Shown here in pieces: positions 18,101 through 27,078 of a stretch of 64,000 bases of DNA (position 1 is its first letter; every line of letters starts with the position of its first letter). The notes under the pieces were generated by a model. The model ran no database searches. It worked only from the letters and a program-made list of their open reading frames with translations, and had not been told where the DNA came from. Source of the DNA: JAKACA01 sp050010115 (GTDB taxonomy: Bacteria > Actinomycetota > Acidimicrobiia > Acidimicrobiales > Bog-793). The stretch lies in the NCBI GenBank assembly GCA_050010115.1, contig JBEKLQ010000007.1:3091-67090 (forward strand). Direction: 5' to 3'. The position numbers were made by a program, and so were the translations under genes.

Positions 18101-20003
18101 TCGAGGAACGGAGCCCGAAGTCGTAGATCCAGGCGACGTCGCTGCCGAGCGGGGACACCTCGTACGGGCGCTCGTCGACCACCTGGAGGCCCATGTTCTC
18201 GAGCAGTGGCAGTACGCCCGACAGCGTGATCCGCCGACCTTCGCGGAACAGCTTCAACCGCAGCCCACCGGCTGCCGACTCGAGCGGGCGGTACAAGCTG
18301 ACGGTGAAGCCGCCGCAGTCCGCCAGGCTCTCGATATGTCCCAGATCGGACACCGCCGCCCGTGGCGCGAAGTCCTCCGTGTAGGAATTCGGGAAGGCAT
18401 CGGCGTACCGGCTGTGCAGCTCGAGCCCCTTCTCCTCGCCGAAGCTTTCGACGAGCGCCTCGCGCAGGTCGTCGGGCCAGGAGCGCATGAGATCGGCGAG
18501 GAGGGTTTCGAGCTCGTCGATGTCGAGGTCCGCGTCCGGTGGCGACTCGGTGTAGATCACCACGTGCAGCCGGGCCAGTACGGCCTCGGTGACGCGGGCC
18601 GTGTACTCGAGGTGGAGACCACCGAACGCGTGCAACAGGGTGTCCTGCACTCCTTGCGCGACGACGCTCGTCAGCCGGTCACGGGGAAGGAACACCAGGC
18701 ACGACACGAAACGCCCGAATTGATCCCGTCGCACGAGCAGTCGCAGCCGCTGGCGGTCCTGCAACGAGAGAATCACCATGGCCTGGTCGAACAAGTCGTC
18801 CACACCGATCTGGAAGAGCTCGTCGCGCGGGTAGCTGTCCAGCAGGTTGGCCAATGCCTTGCCGCTGTGGCTGTCGGGCGGCAAATCCGCCCGCTCGAGC
18901 ACGTCCGCCACCTTGCGGCGAACGATCGGTATCTCCTCGGGCCACTGCTTGTAGACGCTGGTGGCATACAGCCCGAGGAACCTCCGCTCAGAGACCACCT
19001 TCCCCTCCGCGTCGAAGCCCTTCACCCCCACATAGTCCAGATACCTTCGCCGGTGCACGGTACTGCGCGAGGTCGCCTTGGTGATGTTGAGCAGGTCCGG
19101 TTCGAAGGCGCGCAGCCGTACCTCGGCAGGCAGCTTGGCGAAGCGGTGACTGGGCGGCCGGCCGCCGGTCTCGCGGAGGATCCCCAGCCCGGAACCCCCG
19201 ACCGCACGGAGCTCGACCTCCCCTCCCGCCCCACCCAGCTCGTACTCGCGGTAGCCGAGGAACAAGAAGTTCCCATCGACGAGCCATCGGAGGAGCTCGG
19301 CCGCCTCCCGCCGCTCGTCGGCGCCCACTTCGGCTGGATAGGACCTGCCGTCACCGGGGGTGCCGGCGAGTTCCTCGGCGATCGACAGAGCGCGCCCGCT
19401 CATGGCGGACCAGTCCTGCACTGCGGCCGTCACATCGCCGACGACACGAACAAGGTCGTTCCGGATCTCCTCGAGCACCGCCTGGTCGGTCTGGCGGTCG
19501 ACCTCGATGTGCATGAACGACTCGCAGAATGTGCCGTCCGTGCTCGCCTCCGCGGCGCCGCCGCGCTGGGCGGGCAGTATCTCCACGAGCTCACCGCCGG
19601 CGTCCCTCCGAACCGTGACCATCGGGTGGATCACGAGGTGCAGTCCACAGCCGTGCCGGGTTAGCTCCATGGCCATCGAGTCGACCAGGAACGGCATGTC
19701 CTCGGCGACGAGCTCCACCACCGAATGCGGGGACACATAGCCATAGCGATCGAGATCTGGGGCGTACGCCCGCACCCGAACCTCGCCGGGCGCCCGGCAC
19801 GTGCCGAAGCCGAGGTGGGCCATCGCTGCGCCGTACAGATCAGGCACGTGCCGATCTGCCAGGTCGGACGGCTCCGTCCGCGCGTAGTACTGGGCTACGA
19901 ACGGCTCGAACAACCCAAGCTGCTCGTGACTCAGGCGCTTCGACGCGTACGCCAGTACCCGGCCGATGATCTCGGCTCGGACCTCGGACCCCAGTGTTCC
20001 CAT
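15114..20003 (-). CDS. gdhB: Large (about 180 kDa) NAD-specific glutamate dehydrogenase
   Basis: 1629 aa, typical for the large bacterial L-GDH family first described in Streptomyces and Pseudomonas, which deaminates glutamate to 2-oxoglutarate. The N-terminal half (about 1-700) is the regulatory part with ACT-like segments (AEDMPFLVDSMAMELTRHG; RVTEAVLARLHVVIYTESPP). The catalytic part contains KVARGGIRWSDRPEDYRTEILGLM, the Lys-rich KAQAVKNAVIVPGGAKGGF and the NAD site VVGIGDMSGDVFGNGML. An all-helical C-terminal domain follows. ATG 20003 is preferred to GTG 20030 because GAAGGGA precedes it. A 57-bp repeat lies in its upstream region. A second, small glutamate dehydrogenase gene is at 52807. 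Confidence 0.95.
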   Translation of the reverse strand: MGTLGSEVRAEIIGRVLAYASKRLSHEQLGLFEPFVAQYYARTEPSDLADRHVPDLYGAAMAHLGFGTCRAPGEVRVRAYAPDLDRYGYVSPHSVVELVAEDMPFLVDSMAMELTRHGCGLHLVIHPMVTVRRDAGGELVEILPAQRGGAAEASTDGTFCESFMHIEVDRQTDQAVLEEIRNDLVRVVGDVTAAVQDWSAMSGRALSIAEELAGTPGDGRSYPAEVGADERREAAELLRWLVDGNFLFLGYREYELGGAGGEVELRAVGGSGLGILRETGGRPPSHRFAKLPAEVRLRAFEPDLLNITKATSRSTVHRRRYLDYVGVKGFDAEGKVVSERRFLGLYATSVYKQWPEEIPIVRRKVADVLERADLPPDSHSGKALANLLDSYPRDELFQIGVDDLFDQAMVILSLQDRQRLRLLVRRDQFGRFVSCLVFLPRDRLTSVVAQGVQDTLLHAFGGLHLEYTARVTEAVLARLHVVIYTESPPDADLDIDELETLLADLMRSWPDDLREALVESFGEEKGLELHSRYADAFPNSYTEDFAPRAAVSDLGHIESLADCGGFTVSLYRPLESAAGGLRLKLFREGRRITLSGVLPLLENMGLQVVDERPYEVSPLGSDVAWIYDFGLRSSNPADLESDEVRVRFREAFLQVWRREVGNDAFNRLVLRAGLDIDEVTVLRAYARYLRQAGTTFSTEYIASTLANNPTIASQLVQLFRTYFDPDFVLGGDERELTTKQLVTELERGLDSVLNLNEDQALRRMLGAVRASLRTNFFQRTEAGGPKPWLSIKLDPNLIPDAPLPRPMFETFVYSPRVEGVHLRTGKVARGGIRWSDRPEDYRTEILGLMKAQAVKNAVIVPGGAKGGFVVKSPPVGDFDAVQAEGIACYQTFVRGLLDLADNLVGGEVVPPSRVVRRDSDDPYLVVAADKGTATFSDIANAISEEYGFWLGDAFASGGSSGYDHKAMGITARGAWVSVRRHFRALGIDADTVPLEVVGIGDMSGDVFGNGMLLSRHLKLVAAFDHRHVFLDPDPDPEVSFTERQRLFGLRRSSWADYDPALISPGGGVFPRTAKSIPVSAPVQAVLGIEEDSLQPDQLVKAILKAPVDLLWNGGIGTYVKSSEETNADAGDKANDNVRISAPELRCRVVGEGGNLGLTQSGRIEFAMEGGRINTDAIDNSAGVDTSDHEVNIKILLGQVIADGAMTRRQRDELLAEMVDDVAVHVLEDNEAQTRALYNAASQALSMLDVHARGLTALERAGLNRELEYLPSDEELRARASSGHALTMPELAVVLAYAKSAIFTDLVASDLPEDPFCSKELERYFPAALRERHLEQLGRHRLRREIIATRITNNMVNRSGTTFVFRLAEETGSSTSDITRAHLASWEMFGMHEVWSDIEALDSRVSSAVQIELFLEARKLVERASRWLLGHRRHPLDVAATVSDFADGLALLADHLPGLVGPADTAWQESATKRNVAAGVPEELARRIAELPALFAGLDLSDIARAASRDLEATASVYFALGEPLLLDWLLARIVALPRDDRWQALARAAVREDLYSARASITSEVLRLGEPGMSGVEHVARWLSEIGSVADRCLVAIHGIVASGRADLAALSVALREIRGLVQASRPIV

Positions 20004-20084
20004 GCCCGTCCCTTCTCGTGAGCTCCCCACAGTCTGCCGCGCTGACGGTCACCTCACAGCTAACTGGAGACCCAAGGAACCGCT

Positions 20085-20216
20085 GCGCCCTTGGCGGTGT
20101 CACGGTTCGTTTGCACAAGTGCAGAGTTCGCGTGACAGCGAGCCGGCCGGCGAAGCCCTGGCGCCTTGGTGGTGTCACGGTTGGTTTGCACAGTGCAGAG
20201 TTCGCGTGACAGCGAG
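20085..20216. repeat. Two 56-58 bp direct repeats upstream of gdhB, each with internal dyads
   Basis: Copy 1 (20085-20142) and copy 2 (20161-20216) differ at a few bases and two 1-nt indels. Each contains GTGTCACGG near its left end and CGCGTGACAGCG at its right end, a GTCACG/CGTGAC dyad of about 38 bp span. Between them lies a second dyad, TGCAC-aa-GTGCA in copy 1 and TGCAC-a-GTGCA-like in copy 2. They fill most of the 235-bp gap between the gdhB start and the GH2 stop, so they lie in the gdhB promoter region. Operator pair or small intergenic repeat family are the two readings. Confidence 0.75.
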
Positions 20217-20238
20217 GGCCAACTGCGCTGCTCGAGAG

Positions 20239-22941
20239 TTAGGAAGGAGTGGAAGCGCCGGCGACCCGCACCGGTTCGGCAAGGTTGAACCCGTCCACCT
20301 CGATGACCGGACTGCCGCCGAGCAACATGCCCCCGGCATAAGAGGCGACGACGCTCGCCGACTGACCGCCGAACAGCGTGACGTCGTTGTCGTCCCACCA
20401 GACCGGAGCGACCGGAGCCGCCGTGTCCGCATCACCGAGGTCCGCCGCGTCCGCATCACCGTGTGCCGACCATACCGACGCGTGCAGGCCCACAGCCGCC
20501 ACGCCGCCAGGCGACACGTTGCGGATCGTCACGGTCGTCACCAACTGCCCGTCGGCCGGCTCAGCGGGCGAAGTCGAAGCAGCCACTTCGATCATGGCCG
20601 CGTCAAGCCGCTCGAGCCCTCGCAAGTCGGCGAACTCGGCCGTGGGGGTGTACTGCCACGTCGTCTGGTCGAGCGCAAGGACATCGTCGACGGTCGAGAG
20701 CCAGTAGACATTGCGGCTGATTGCGATCGCTCCGGCACCGGTCAGCGTGAGCTCGAGGAAGTAGGTCGGGCCGATGCCCGGAGGCAGCTCGACCGGCATG
20801 ACCGTCACGGCCTCGCCCGGCGCAACCGAACCGACCTCGACCGTGCGACTCAGCGCCACAGCGCCGGTGCCATCACGCACGGCGCAGTCGAGCGCGAGCG
20901 CCGGCGTCGCCGCTTGTGTCCGGTTCACGACCACCACCGTCCGGTCGCCGTAGTCGTACTGAACGTGGACCGGTTCGTTCGCTTTCTTCGTCCCGAAATA
21001 CGCCGCTGCCGGGTCGAGGTAGTGGTCCCATATCTGCCAGTTGAGGCTCGGCCAGGCACTGTTCAACATCCAGTACACGACGCCGGTCGCCGGTTCCGGT
21101 CGCCCGGCACGAGCCCCGTACGCCTCGAACTGGGCCCGGGTCGCCTCGTAGCTCACGAGTTGCGCCTTGGCGACGAAGTCCCGCAGGCTGCGCGGTTCGC
21201 CGTAGCGCCCGGTGAGCGCCCGATGGACGATGACCAGGTTGTCAAACTCCGATGGCGGGCCGGCGTGGAACTGTTTTGCCTCCGGCGCACGCCACAGTTG
21301 CTCGAGCTCGCCGGCCGACAGCATCCTCTCGAGGCTGGCGAGCCGCGGGATGTTGTTGCCGGCGCTGGTCTCGGAGTTGAACCCGATGGCTCCCCCGAGT
21401 GATGGGTCGTTCAGGTACCAGTAGCTCGGCGGGACCCAGGCGTAGGGCCCGGTCATCTTCATACCCGAGGGCCCCGCCTCCTCCGTCCCCTCTGCTGTCG
21501 CGGACGAGATGATCGGGAGGTCCCAGCGCGCCCGAGCCAGGGCGTCCACGTAGAGGCGGCATGCCCGAGGCTCAGGCGGGAAGTCGCTGCCGATGACAAA
21601 GCCGAACACCGACGGGTGATTCCCCAGCCGATATGCCTCGGCTTCCATCGACCGCTCGGCCACGTCGAAGTCGTGGTCGTCCCACGGCGACCCGCCGGTT
21701 CCGGCATGTGCCTCCCATTTGTTGCAGCACTCCCACCCCGGCATCACGAGCATCCCGATCTCGTCGGCGCGCTCGAAGAACTCCGGGTTCTCACCCTTGC
21801 CTTCGAGGCGGATCGTGTTGAGACCGATGTCGGCGGCGTAGCCCAGTTCGTCGGCGATGCGTTGGGGATCGTGGCGCAGGAACAGATCGGGCGACCATCC
21901 ACCTCCTCGGATCGGCGTGTACCGGCCGTTCACGAAGAAACGCCGCCCCCCGCCAGCTGCGACATCGCTCGCGATCGACCGGATGCCGAACGAGGCCGTC
22001 GCCCGATCGCTCAGCGCGCCGTCGAGGGTGGCGGCGATCTCGAGGTCGTAGAGCGGCTGCTCACCCTCGCCCCGCGGCCACCAGATGGCTGGGGCCCGGA
22101 TCTCCGCCTCCGCCCGGTACTGATGCGTCGCGGTAGCGGTAGTGCCGGTAGCGGTAGTGCCGGTAGAGGTAGTGCCGGCGACGGCACCGGCGACACTCAC
22201 CTCGCCTCGCAACTCGATGGGGCCGGTCGGCCCCGAGATCGTCATCCGTATCTCGGCCACGACAGGCTCGCCCGACAGGCTGTCGACGTCGCAGGTGACC
22301 ACCACCCGCGCCACGTCGAGCTCTGGCGAGAGCTCGGCCGTGACACGAGGATGCGAGAGGCGAACCTGGCCGGTCGGAAGGATGAAAACGTCCCGCCAAA
22401 TGCCCATGTTGTTGTCCGGCGGCCATTGGTTCCAGTCCACCCAACCGATCGAGAGGTCGGTCATCGGGCCACCCGGGTGGACGAGGTACGCCAGCACGTT
22501 GGCACCGCGGCGAACGAGATGGGTTACGTCGAAGGAGTTCGACGTGTAGGCGCCGGCGATCGCCTCCCGCCCGGCAACCCGGATGCCGTTCACCCAGAGA
22601 TCGGCGCCCGGGATGATCCCGTCGGAGCGGATGCTCAGATGCGAGCCCGGCGACGCCGTCGACCGGAACGTCGTGCGGAACCACCACGGCACCTCGAACA
22701 TCGACCGGTCGACCTCGTCCCGCAAGCAAGTCGAGTAACTGACGTCCCTGATACGTCCGTTGTGCAGCAACGCCGCCATGACCGTCGACCGGGGCGAGGC
22801 GTCGTACCAGCCGCTCGCCCGGTAGTCGGGCTGGGAAACGACCGATCCGTGCACCGGGTCGGTCGCCGACGACTGCACCTGCCAGGACCGGACAACTGCC
22901 GCGTCCCCGCGGCAATCTGCTCTCGTGGGGATGTGCGTCAC
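20239..22941 (-). CDS. GH2 exo-beta-D-glucosaminidase-like glycoside hydrolase
   Basis: 900 aa. The jelly-roll sugar-binding domain (about 60-200) ends SIGWVDWNQWPPDNNMGIWRDVFI, a signature of the chitosan-cleaving exo-glucosaminidase (CsxA) branch of GH2. The TIM barrel has NHPSVFGFVIGSDFPPEPR and IGFNSETSAGNN. Asp453 and Glu524 sit 71 residues apart in the positions of the CsxA acid/base Asp469 and nucleophile Glu541 (as I recall them). A beta-sandwich C-terminus follows. No signal peptide is seen, so a cytoplasmic enzyme for imported oligosaccharides is likely. A Thr/Gly-rich repeat interrupts one domain near residue 262. GTG start; divergent from the MetE-like gene. Confidence 0.85.
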   Translation of the reverse strand: MTHIPTRADCRGDAAVVRSWQVQSSATDPVHGSVVSQPDYRASGWYDASPRSTVMAALLHNGRIRDVSYSTCLRDEVDRSMFEVPWWFRTTFRSTASPGSHLSIRSDGIIPGADLWVNGIRVAGREAIAGAYTSNSFDVTHLVRRGANVLAYLVHPGGPMTDLSIGWVDWNQWPPDNNMGIWRDVFILPTGQVRLSHPRVTAELSPELDVARVVVTCDVDSLSGEPVVAEIRMTISGPTGPIELRGEVSVAGAVAGTTSTGTTATGTTATATHQYRAEAEIRAPAIWWPRGEGEQPLYDLEIAATLDGALSDRATASFGIRSIASDVAAGGGRRFFVNGRYTPIRGGGWSPDLFLRHDPQRIADELGYAADIGLNTIRLEGKGENPEFFERADEIGMLVMPGWECCNKWEAHAGTGGSPWDDHDFDVAERSMEAEAYRLGNHPSVFGFVIGSDFPPEPRACRLYVDALARARWDLPIISSATAEGTEEAGPSGMKMTGPYAWVPPSYWYLNDPSLGGAIGFNSETSAGNNIPRLASLERMLSAGELEQLWRAPEAKQFHAGPPSEFDNLVIVHRALTGRYGEPRSLRDFVAKAQLVSYEATRAQFEAYGARAGRPEPATGVVYWMLNSAWPSLNWQIWDHYLDPAAAYFGTKKANEPVHVQYDYGDRTVVVVNRTQAATPALALDCAVRDGTGAVALSRTVEVGSVAPGEAVTVMPVELPPGIGPTYFLELTLTGAGAIAISRNVYWLSTVDDVLALDQTTWQYTPTAEFADLRGLERLDAAMIEVAASTSPAEPADGQLVTTVTIRNVSPGGVAAVGLHASVWSAHGDADAADLGDADTAAPVAPVWWDDNDVTLFGGQSASVVASYAGGMLLGGSPVIEVDGFNLAEPVRVAGASTPS
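22135..22178 (-). repeat. Short tandem repeat inside the GH2 gene (15-bp unit)
   Basis: GCGGTAGTGCCGGTA-type units occur about three times and encode GTTSTGTTATGTTATAT in a loop between GH2 domains. The reading frame is preserved. Confidence 0.8.
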
Positions 22942-23051
22942 CGCTCGAGCATGGCACTAATGCGCCCTCGTCCGACAACGATGTCCCCGCCCCTGACCGT
23001 TGAGTTGCCGCTGCCTTCGTGCGGGTTCGCGGTCTCAGGCAGAATGCAGGC

Positions 23052-24200
23052 ATGCTGACGAGCGACGACCGCATCCTCACGACTCACGCCGGCAGCCTCC
23101 CCAGACCGAAGGCACTCGTCGAGCTCCACGGTCGCCGCAGCCGTGACGAGCCGGTGGACACCGACGAACTGCGCCGGCAAGTCGAGGAGGCGACCGCCGC
23201 CAGCATCGCCGCCCAACTGGAAGCCGGCATCGACATCGGCAACGGCGGCGAGCAGGCACGCGAGAGCTTCTTCACCTACGTGAGCCATCGCATGACCGGA
23301 TTCGGGTTCGGGGACGAGAGCCATCGCCCGCTGATGGCCGACCTCGCCGACCATCCGGACTTCCTCGACCTCGTCCTCCCTCGTCGCCAACATGCGCCGG
23401 TCGATCTCATGAGAGCACCGGCGGCGATCGGTGCCGTCGCCTACCGGGACACGAGCGAAGTCGATGAGGAGTGCCGCCTGGTCGCCGGTGCCGGCTTTCG
23501 CGAGACGTTCATGACGGCGGCCTCGCCCGGCATCGTCGCCGCGGCGATGGACAATCGTCACTACCCGTCACGAGAGGAGTACCTGCGGGCCATCGCGGCG
23601 GCGCTCTCGACCGAGTACCGGGCGATCACCGATCATGGGCTATTGCTCCAGATCGACGCTCCCGACCTCGCCCTCGAACGCCACACCCTATTCGCCGACC
23701 GGCCACTCGCCGAGTTCGGAGAGTGGGTCGAGCTCGTCATCGGCGCGATCAACATGAGCCTGGCCGGGATCGACCCCGCGCAGGTGAGGTTGCACGTGTG
23801 CTGGGGCAACTACGAGGGCCCGCACACTCGGGATGTACCGCTCGAGGACATTCTGTCGCTGCTGTACGAAGCGCACGTCGGTGCACTCGTACTCTCGATG
23901 GCGAACCCACGTCACGCTCACGAGTACCGCTGCTTCACGCGAAACCCGCTTCCCGGCAACATGATCCTCATTGCCGGAGTCATCGACACGACGACGAACT
24001 ACGTGGAGCACCGCGAGGTCGTCGCTGCGCGCCTCGACCGTGCGGCGCAGGCCATCGGCGACCCCCACCGGGTCATCGCGGGCACTGATTGTGGGTTTGA
24101 CACCTCGGCGGGTTATGGCGCGGTCGCTCCGTCAGTGGTTTGGGAGAAACTCCGCTCCCTCCGCCAGGGCGCCGACCTCGCCTCGTCCCGCCTCTTCTGA
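23052..24200 (+). CDS. Cobalamin-independent methionine synthase (MetE C-terminal domain)-like protein
   Basis: 382 aa TIM-barrel protein of the MetE-C/UROD superfamily, about half the length of true MetE. RILTTHAGSLPRP opens the barrel as in MetE-C. The zinc ligands appear conserved: LHVCWGNYEGPH (His/Cys) and AGTDCGFD (Cys). Single-domain members include archaeal methyltransferases and epoxyalkane:CoM transferase-like enzymes, so the thiol substrate is not known. ATG 23052 is chosen over an upstream GTG because homology starts at LTSDDRILTTHAGSLPRP. It is divergent from the GH2 gene with 110 bp between starts. Confidence 0.82.
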   Translation: MLTSDDRILTTHAGSLPRPKALVELHGRRSRDEPVDTDELRRQVEEATAASIAAQLEAGIDIGNGGEQARESFFTYVSHRMTGFGFGDESHRPLMADLADHPDFLDLVLPRRQHAPVDLMRAPAAIGAVAYRDTSEVDEECRLVAGAGFRETFMTAASPGIVAAAMDNRHYPSREEYLRAIAAALSTEYRAITDHGLLLQIDAPDLALERHTLFADRPLAEFGEWVELVIGAINMSLAGIDPAQVRLHVCWGNYEGPHTRDVPLEDILSLLYEAHVGALVLSMANPRHAHEYRCFTRNPLPGNMILIAGVIDTTTNYVEHREVVAARLDRAAQAIGDPHRVIAGTDCGFDTSAGYGAVAPSVVWEKLRSLRQGADLASSRLF

Positions 24201-24291
24201 GGGCGGCCGCGCCCCACCTGCTCAGTTCGTGTTCTGATCGGTCCCCGTGCCGGAGTTGCCGGCGCCGCCGGCCGTGCCGGCCGTGCCGGCC

Positions 24292-24562
<271 letters not shown>

Positions 24563-24577
24563 CGCTAGGGTGGCGCG

Positions 24578-25492
24578 GTGCCGGCCACCACGAGTGACAC
24601 TCCCGCCGACGGGCTCTTGCTCGTCGGCCACGGGAGCCGATCGGAGGAAGGCCGGACGGAGACGCTGGAGCTCGGCGGGCTCGTCGCCGCCGAGGCGCCC
24701 AGTGTGGCGGTGGAGACGGGGTTTCTCGAGCTGTCGGAACCGCCGGCCGGCACCGCCCTCGACCGGCTGGTCGCGAGGGGCGCGAGCCGAATCGCCGTGG
24801 TGCCGCTGATGCTGAACGCCGCCGGCCATTCGAAATCCGACGTGCCGGCGGTGGTCCTCGAAGGCCGCGCCCGCCACGGGGGCCTTGACCTGCAGTACGG
24901 TCGGCCGCTCGGTCCTGACCATACGGTGCTGGCACTTGCCGGGGAACGCATCGCTTCAGCCGGCGGAGTCGGCCTTCCTCTCGCGCTGCTCGCCCGCGGC
25001 ACGTCGGATCCCGACGCCAACGCCGAGGCCTACCGGGCGGGCCGCTTGGTGGCCGAGTACGTGGGCAGCCCGCTCGTGGTCACCGGCTTCTCAGGCGTCA
25101 CCTGGCCGAGCGTCAGCGAGACCCTCGAGCAGCTGCGGCGCCAAGGAGTCGAGCGCCTCACCTGCTTCGCCTGGTTCCTGTGCACCGGCCTCCTCGTCGA
25201 CCGGATGAAGTCCGACTTTGCGGAGTTCGCCGAGCGGACCGGAATCGAAATCGTCGACGCCGGCTACCTCGGCCCCGACCCCTCGCTCGTACAGCTCGTC
25301 CTGCAACGTTACGAGGAGGCCTTGGTCGGCGACATCAGGATGAACTGCGACACTTGCGCCTACCGGAGACCGTTCCCCGGTCTCGAGGACCGAGTCGGCC
25401 AGGAGCTCGGTCTTGGGCACTCGCACCTCGCGTTGGAGCACCGCGTTCACGCGCACCACCAGCCGGTCGAGCACCTGCTCGCTCCTGGCTGA
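24578..25492 (+). CDS. cbiX: Sirohydrochlorin chelatase CbiX (long form)
   Basis: 304 aa type II chelatase with two CbiX repeats; the family inserts Co2+ or Fe2+ into sirohydrochlorin for cobalamin or siroheme. The first repeat has the metal-site LLVGHGSRSEEGR and VVPLMLNAAGHSKSDVP; the second has LLARGTSDPDANAE and CFAWFLCTGLLVDRM. The tail carries MNCDTCAYR with a Cys pair and a His-rich stretch (GHSHLALEHRVHAHH), often seen in long CbiX and possibly metal-buffering. GTG start. No other corrin genes lie in the window. Confidence 0.9.
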   Translation: MPATTSDTPADGLLLVGHGSRSEEGRTETLELGGLVAAEAPSVAVETGFLELSEPPAGTALDRLVARGASRIAVVPLMLNAAGHSKSDVPAVVLEGRARHGGLDLQYGRPLGPDHTVLALAGERIASAGGVGLPLALLARGTSDPDANAEAYRAGRLVAEYVGSPLVVTGFSGVTWPSVSETLEQLRRQGVERLTCFAWFLCTGLLVDRMKSDFAEFAERTGIEIVDAGYLGPDPSLVQLVLQRYEEALVGDIRMNCDTCAYRRPFPGLEDRVGQELGLGHSHLALEHRVHAHHQPVEHLLAPG

Positions 25493-25589
25493 CCGCCGAC
25501 TGGCTGCCACAACGCCGCTGCCGTTCTCCGAAGCTCGACTCGCCCATCACCCGCAAGCCGGATCGGCCGTGGCCTGGCAGACTGACGTC

Positions 25590-25892
25590 ATGTCATCGAG
25601 ACCGTCCGGCGGATCCAGCGCCGGCGGCGGGGCAGCCGGTCCTGACGTCCGGAAGGCCCTGGCGTACCTGGCCATCGGGGTCTGGAGCTCGAGCGTCATC
25701 GTCGCTGGCCTGCTCTTCTACCTGCTCGGTCCGCGCCGTCACCACGTTGAACTCGGCGCGATCGTGGCCGCGATCTATCTCATCGGCACGGGCGCTGTCA
25801 ACGTCTTCTACCTTCGCAGGATGAAGCGTCAGTGGGCCGAACGCCTCCCCAGCGGCGGCTCCGGGCTCGGTCCCTCGGGCCGGAGTCGGTAG
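25590..25892 (+). CDS. Small membrane protein, two TM helices
   Basis: 100 aa: a Gly/Ser-rich N-tail, TM1 at about 24-45 (LAYLAIGVWSSSVIVAGLLFYLL), TM2 at about 55-74 (AIVAAIYLIGTGAVNVFYL), then a basic tail. ATG 25590 is chosen because the longer frame would overlap cbiX. It lies 24 bp before the next gene. Function unknown. Confidence 0.6.
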   Translation: MSSRPSGGSSAGGGAAGPDVRKALAYLAIGVWSSSVIVAGLLFYLLGPRRHHVELGAIVAAIYLIGTGAVNVFYLRRMKRQWAERLPSGGSGLGPSGRSR

Positions 25893-25916
25893 GCCGGATC
25901 AACGGGAGGCGGGGTC

Positions 25917-26930
25917 ATGGGGATTCACTTGGAACCTGCGGACGAGTACATGCACGATCCCGGGGCGGACACGACCTTCAACGAGAGCATGTACTTCAAC
26001 CTCTACGACCCGGCGGCCCAGCTCGGTGCCTTCTTCCGGGTGGGCAACCGCCCGAACGAGGGCACCGGCGAGGTCACCGTGTGCTGCTACCTGCCCGATG
26101 GGCGTGTGGCGTTCATGTTCAAGCGCCCAGAGGTCGAGAGCAATGAGGGTTTCGATGCGGGAGGGTTGCGCTTCGAGGTCGTCGAACCGTTCGAATCGCT
26201 CAGTGTCGCCTACGACGGGCGACTCGTGGTGCTCGACGACCCTCTCGAGATGGCCCACCCGGGCCGAGCCTTCACGGAGAACCCTCTCGTCAAGGCGTCG
26301 GTCCGCCTCGACTACACCAGGGTGAGCCCGATGTTCGGCGGGGAGAACACCGAAGCCGAGGAGCGGCCGGGCGAGGAGTTTGCCAAGGGCCACTACGAAC
26401 AGCTCGTCGCCGCCTCCGGGAGCATCAGGATTGGCGATGAAGTGCATCACGTCGGCGGGTACGGGCTACGGGATCACTCCTGGGGTCCGCGGACGTGGCA
26501 GGCGCCTTGGTACTACCGGTGGTTGACAGGGAACGCAGGGCCAGGCTTCGGGTTCATGGGCTCCCGTATCGCTCGGCGGGAGGGTGAGGGCTTGAGGGGT
26601 GGTTTCGTCTTCGAGGACGGGGAGATGTACCTCTGCGATCGCTTCGAGATCGCCACGACGTGGACCACCGGCACGGCGGTGCCGTACCACGAGGGCATCT
26701 CGGCGCGGATCAGCTCGAGCTTCCACGACCGCGAGTGGGAGGTGTCCGGCCGCGTGCTGCGGCTCATCCCGCTCCGCAACCGGCGCGAAACTGCGGACGG
26801 CTCGTTGCTGGTGACCCGGATCTCCGAGGGCCTGACGGAGTGGACGCTGGGCAACGGGAGGATCGGCTACGGCTTGTCGGAGTACCTCGACCAGATCGTC
26901 GACGATCTGCCGGTCGGGCTCGCCGAGTAG
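25917..26930 (+). CDS. AttH/CrtC-like (lipocalin-like) domain protein
   Basis: 337 aa, mostly beta. The motif GGYGLRDHSWGPRTWQAPWYYRWL (about 183-206, quoted in parts: GYGLRDHSWGPRTW) is the hallmark of the AttH/carotenoid-hydratase-like lipocalin families and related actinobacterial DUF7064/7065 proteins. Family members without CrtC catalytic data are often near lipid or steroid genes; here no such link is clear. ATG 25917 has GGGAGG upstream. No signal peptide or TM helix. Confidence 0.6.
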   Translation: MGIHLEPADEYMHDPGADTTFNESMYFNLYDPAAQLGAFFRVGNRPNEGTGEVTVCCYLPDGRVAFMFKRPEVESNEGFDAGGLRFEVVEPFESLSVAYDGRLVVLDDPLEMAHPGRAFTENPLVKASVRLDYTRVSPMFGGENTEAEERPGEEFAKGHYEQLVAASGSIRIGDEVHHVGGYGLRDHSWGPRTWQAPWYYRWLTGNAGPGFGFMGSRIARREGEGLRGGFVFEDGEMYLCDRFEIATTWTTGTAVPYHEGISARISSSFHDREWEVSGRVLRLIPLRNRRETADGSLLVTRISEGLTEWTLGNGRIGYGLSEYLDQIVDDLPVGLAE

Positions 26931-27078
26931 CCAGTCAGCGGGCGAGCATTGCCGCCGCCCGGGTCCATTTGGTGCCAACGAGCGCACGATGGTCGATCAG
27001 CTGGAATACGGCCAACTCCCAGCGACTTCCCAGTGAAAGTGCCGCAAATTCGCCGTCTTCCACCTCTATCCTGTCGGC

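Noticed and set aside
17670..19664. 664-codon plus-strand frame
   Set aside because: Antisense shadow of gdhB. The composition is Arg/His/Gln-rich and without domain motifs, as expected from GC-rich reverse frames.
20085..20216. CRISPR array
   Set aside because: Only two copies with internal dyads and an 18-bp gap; no spacer series and no cas genes.
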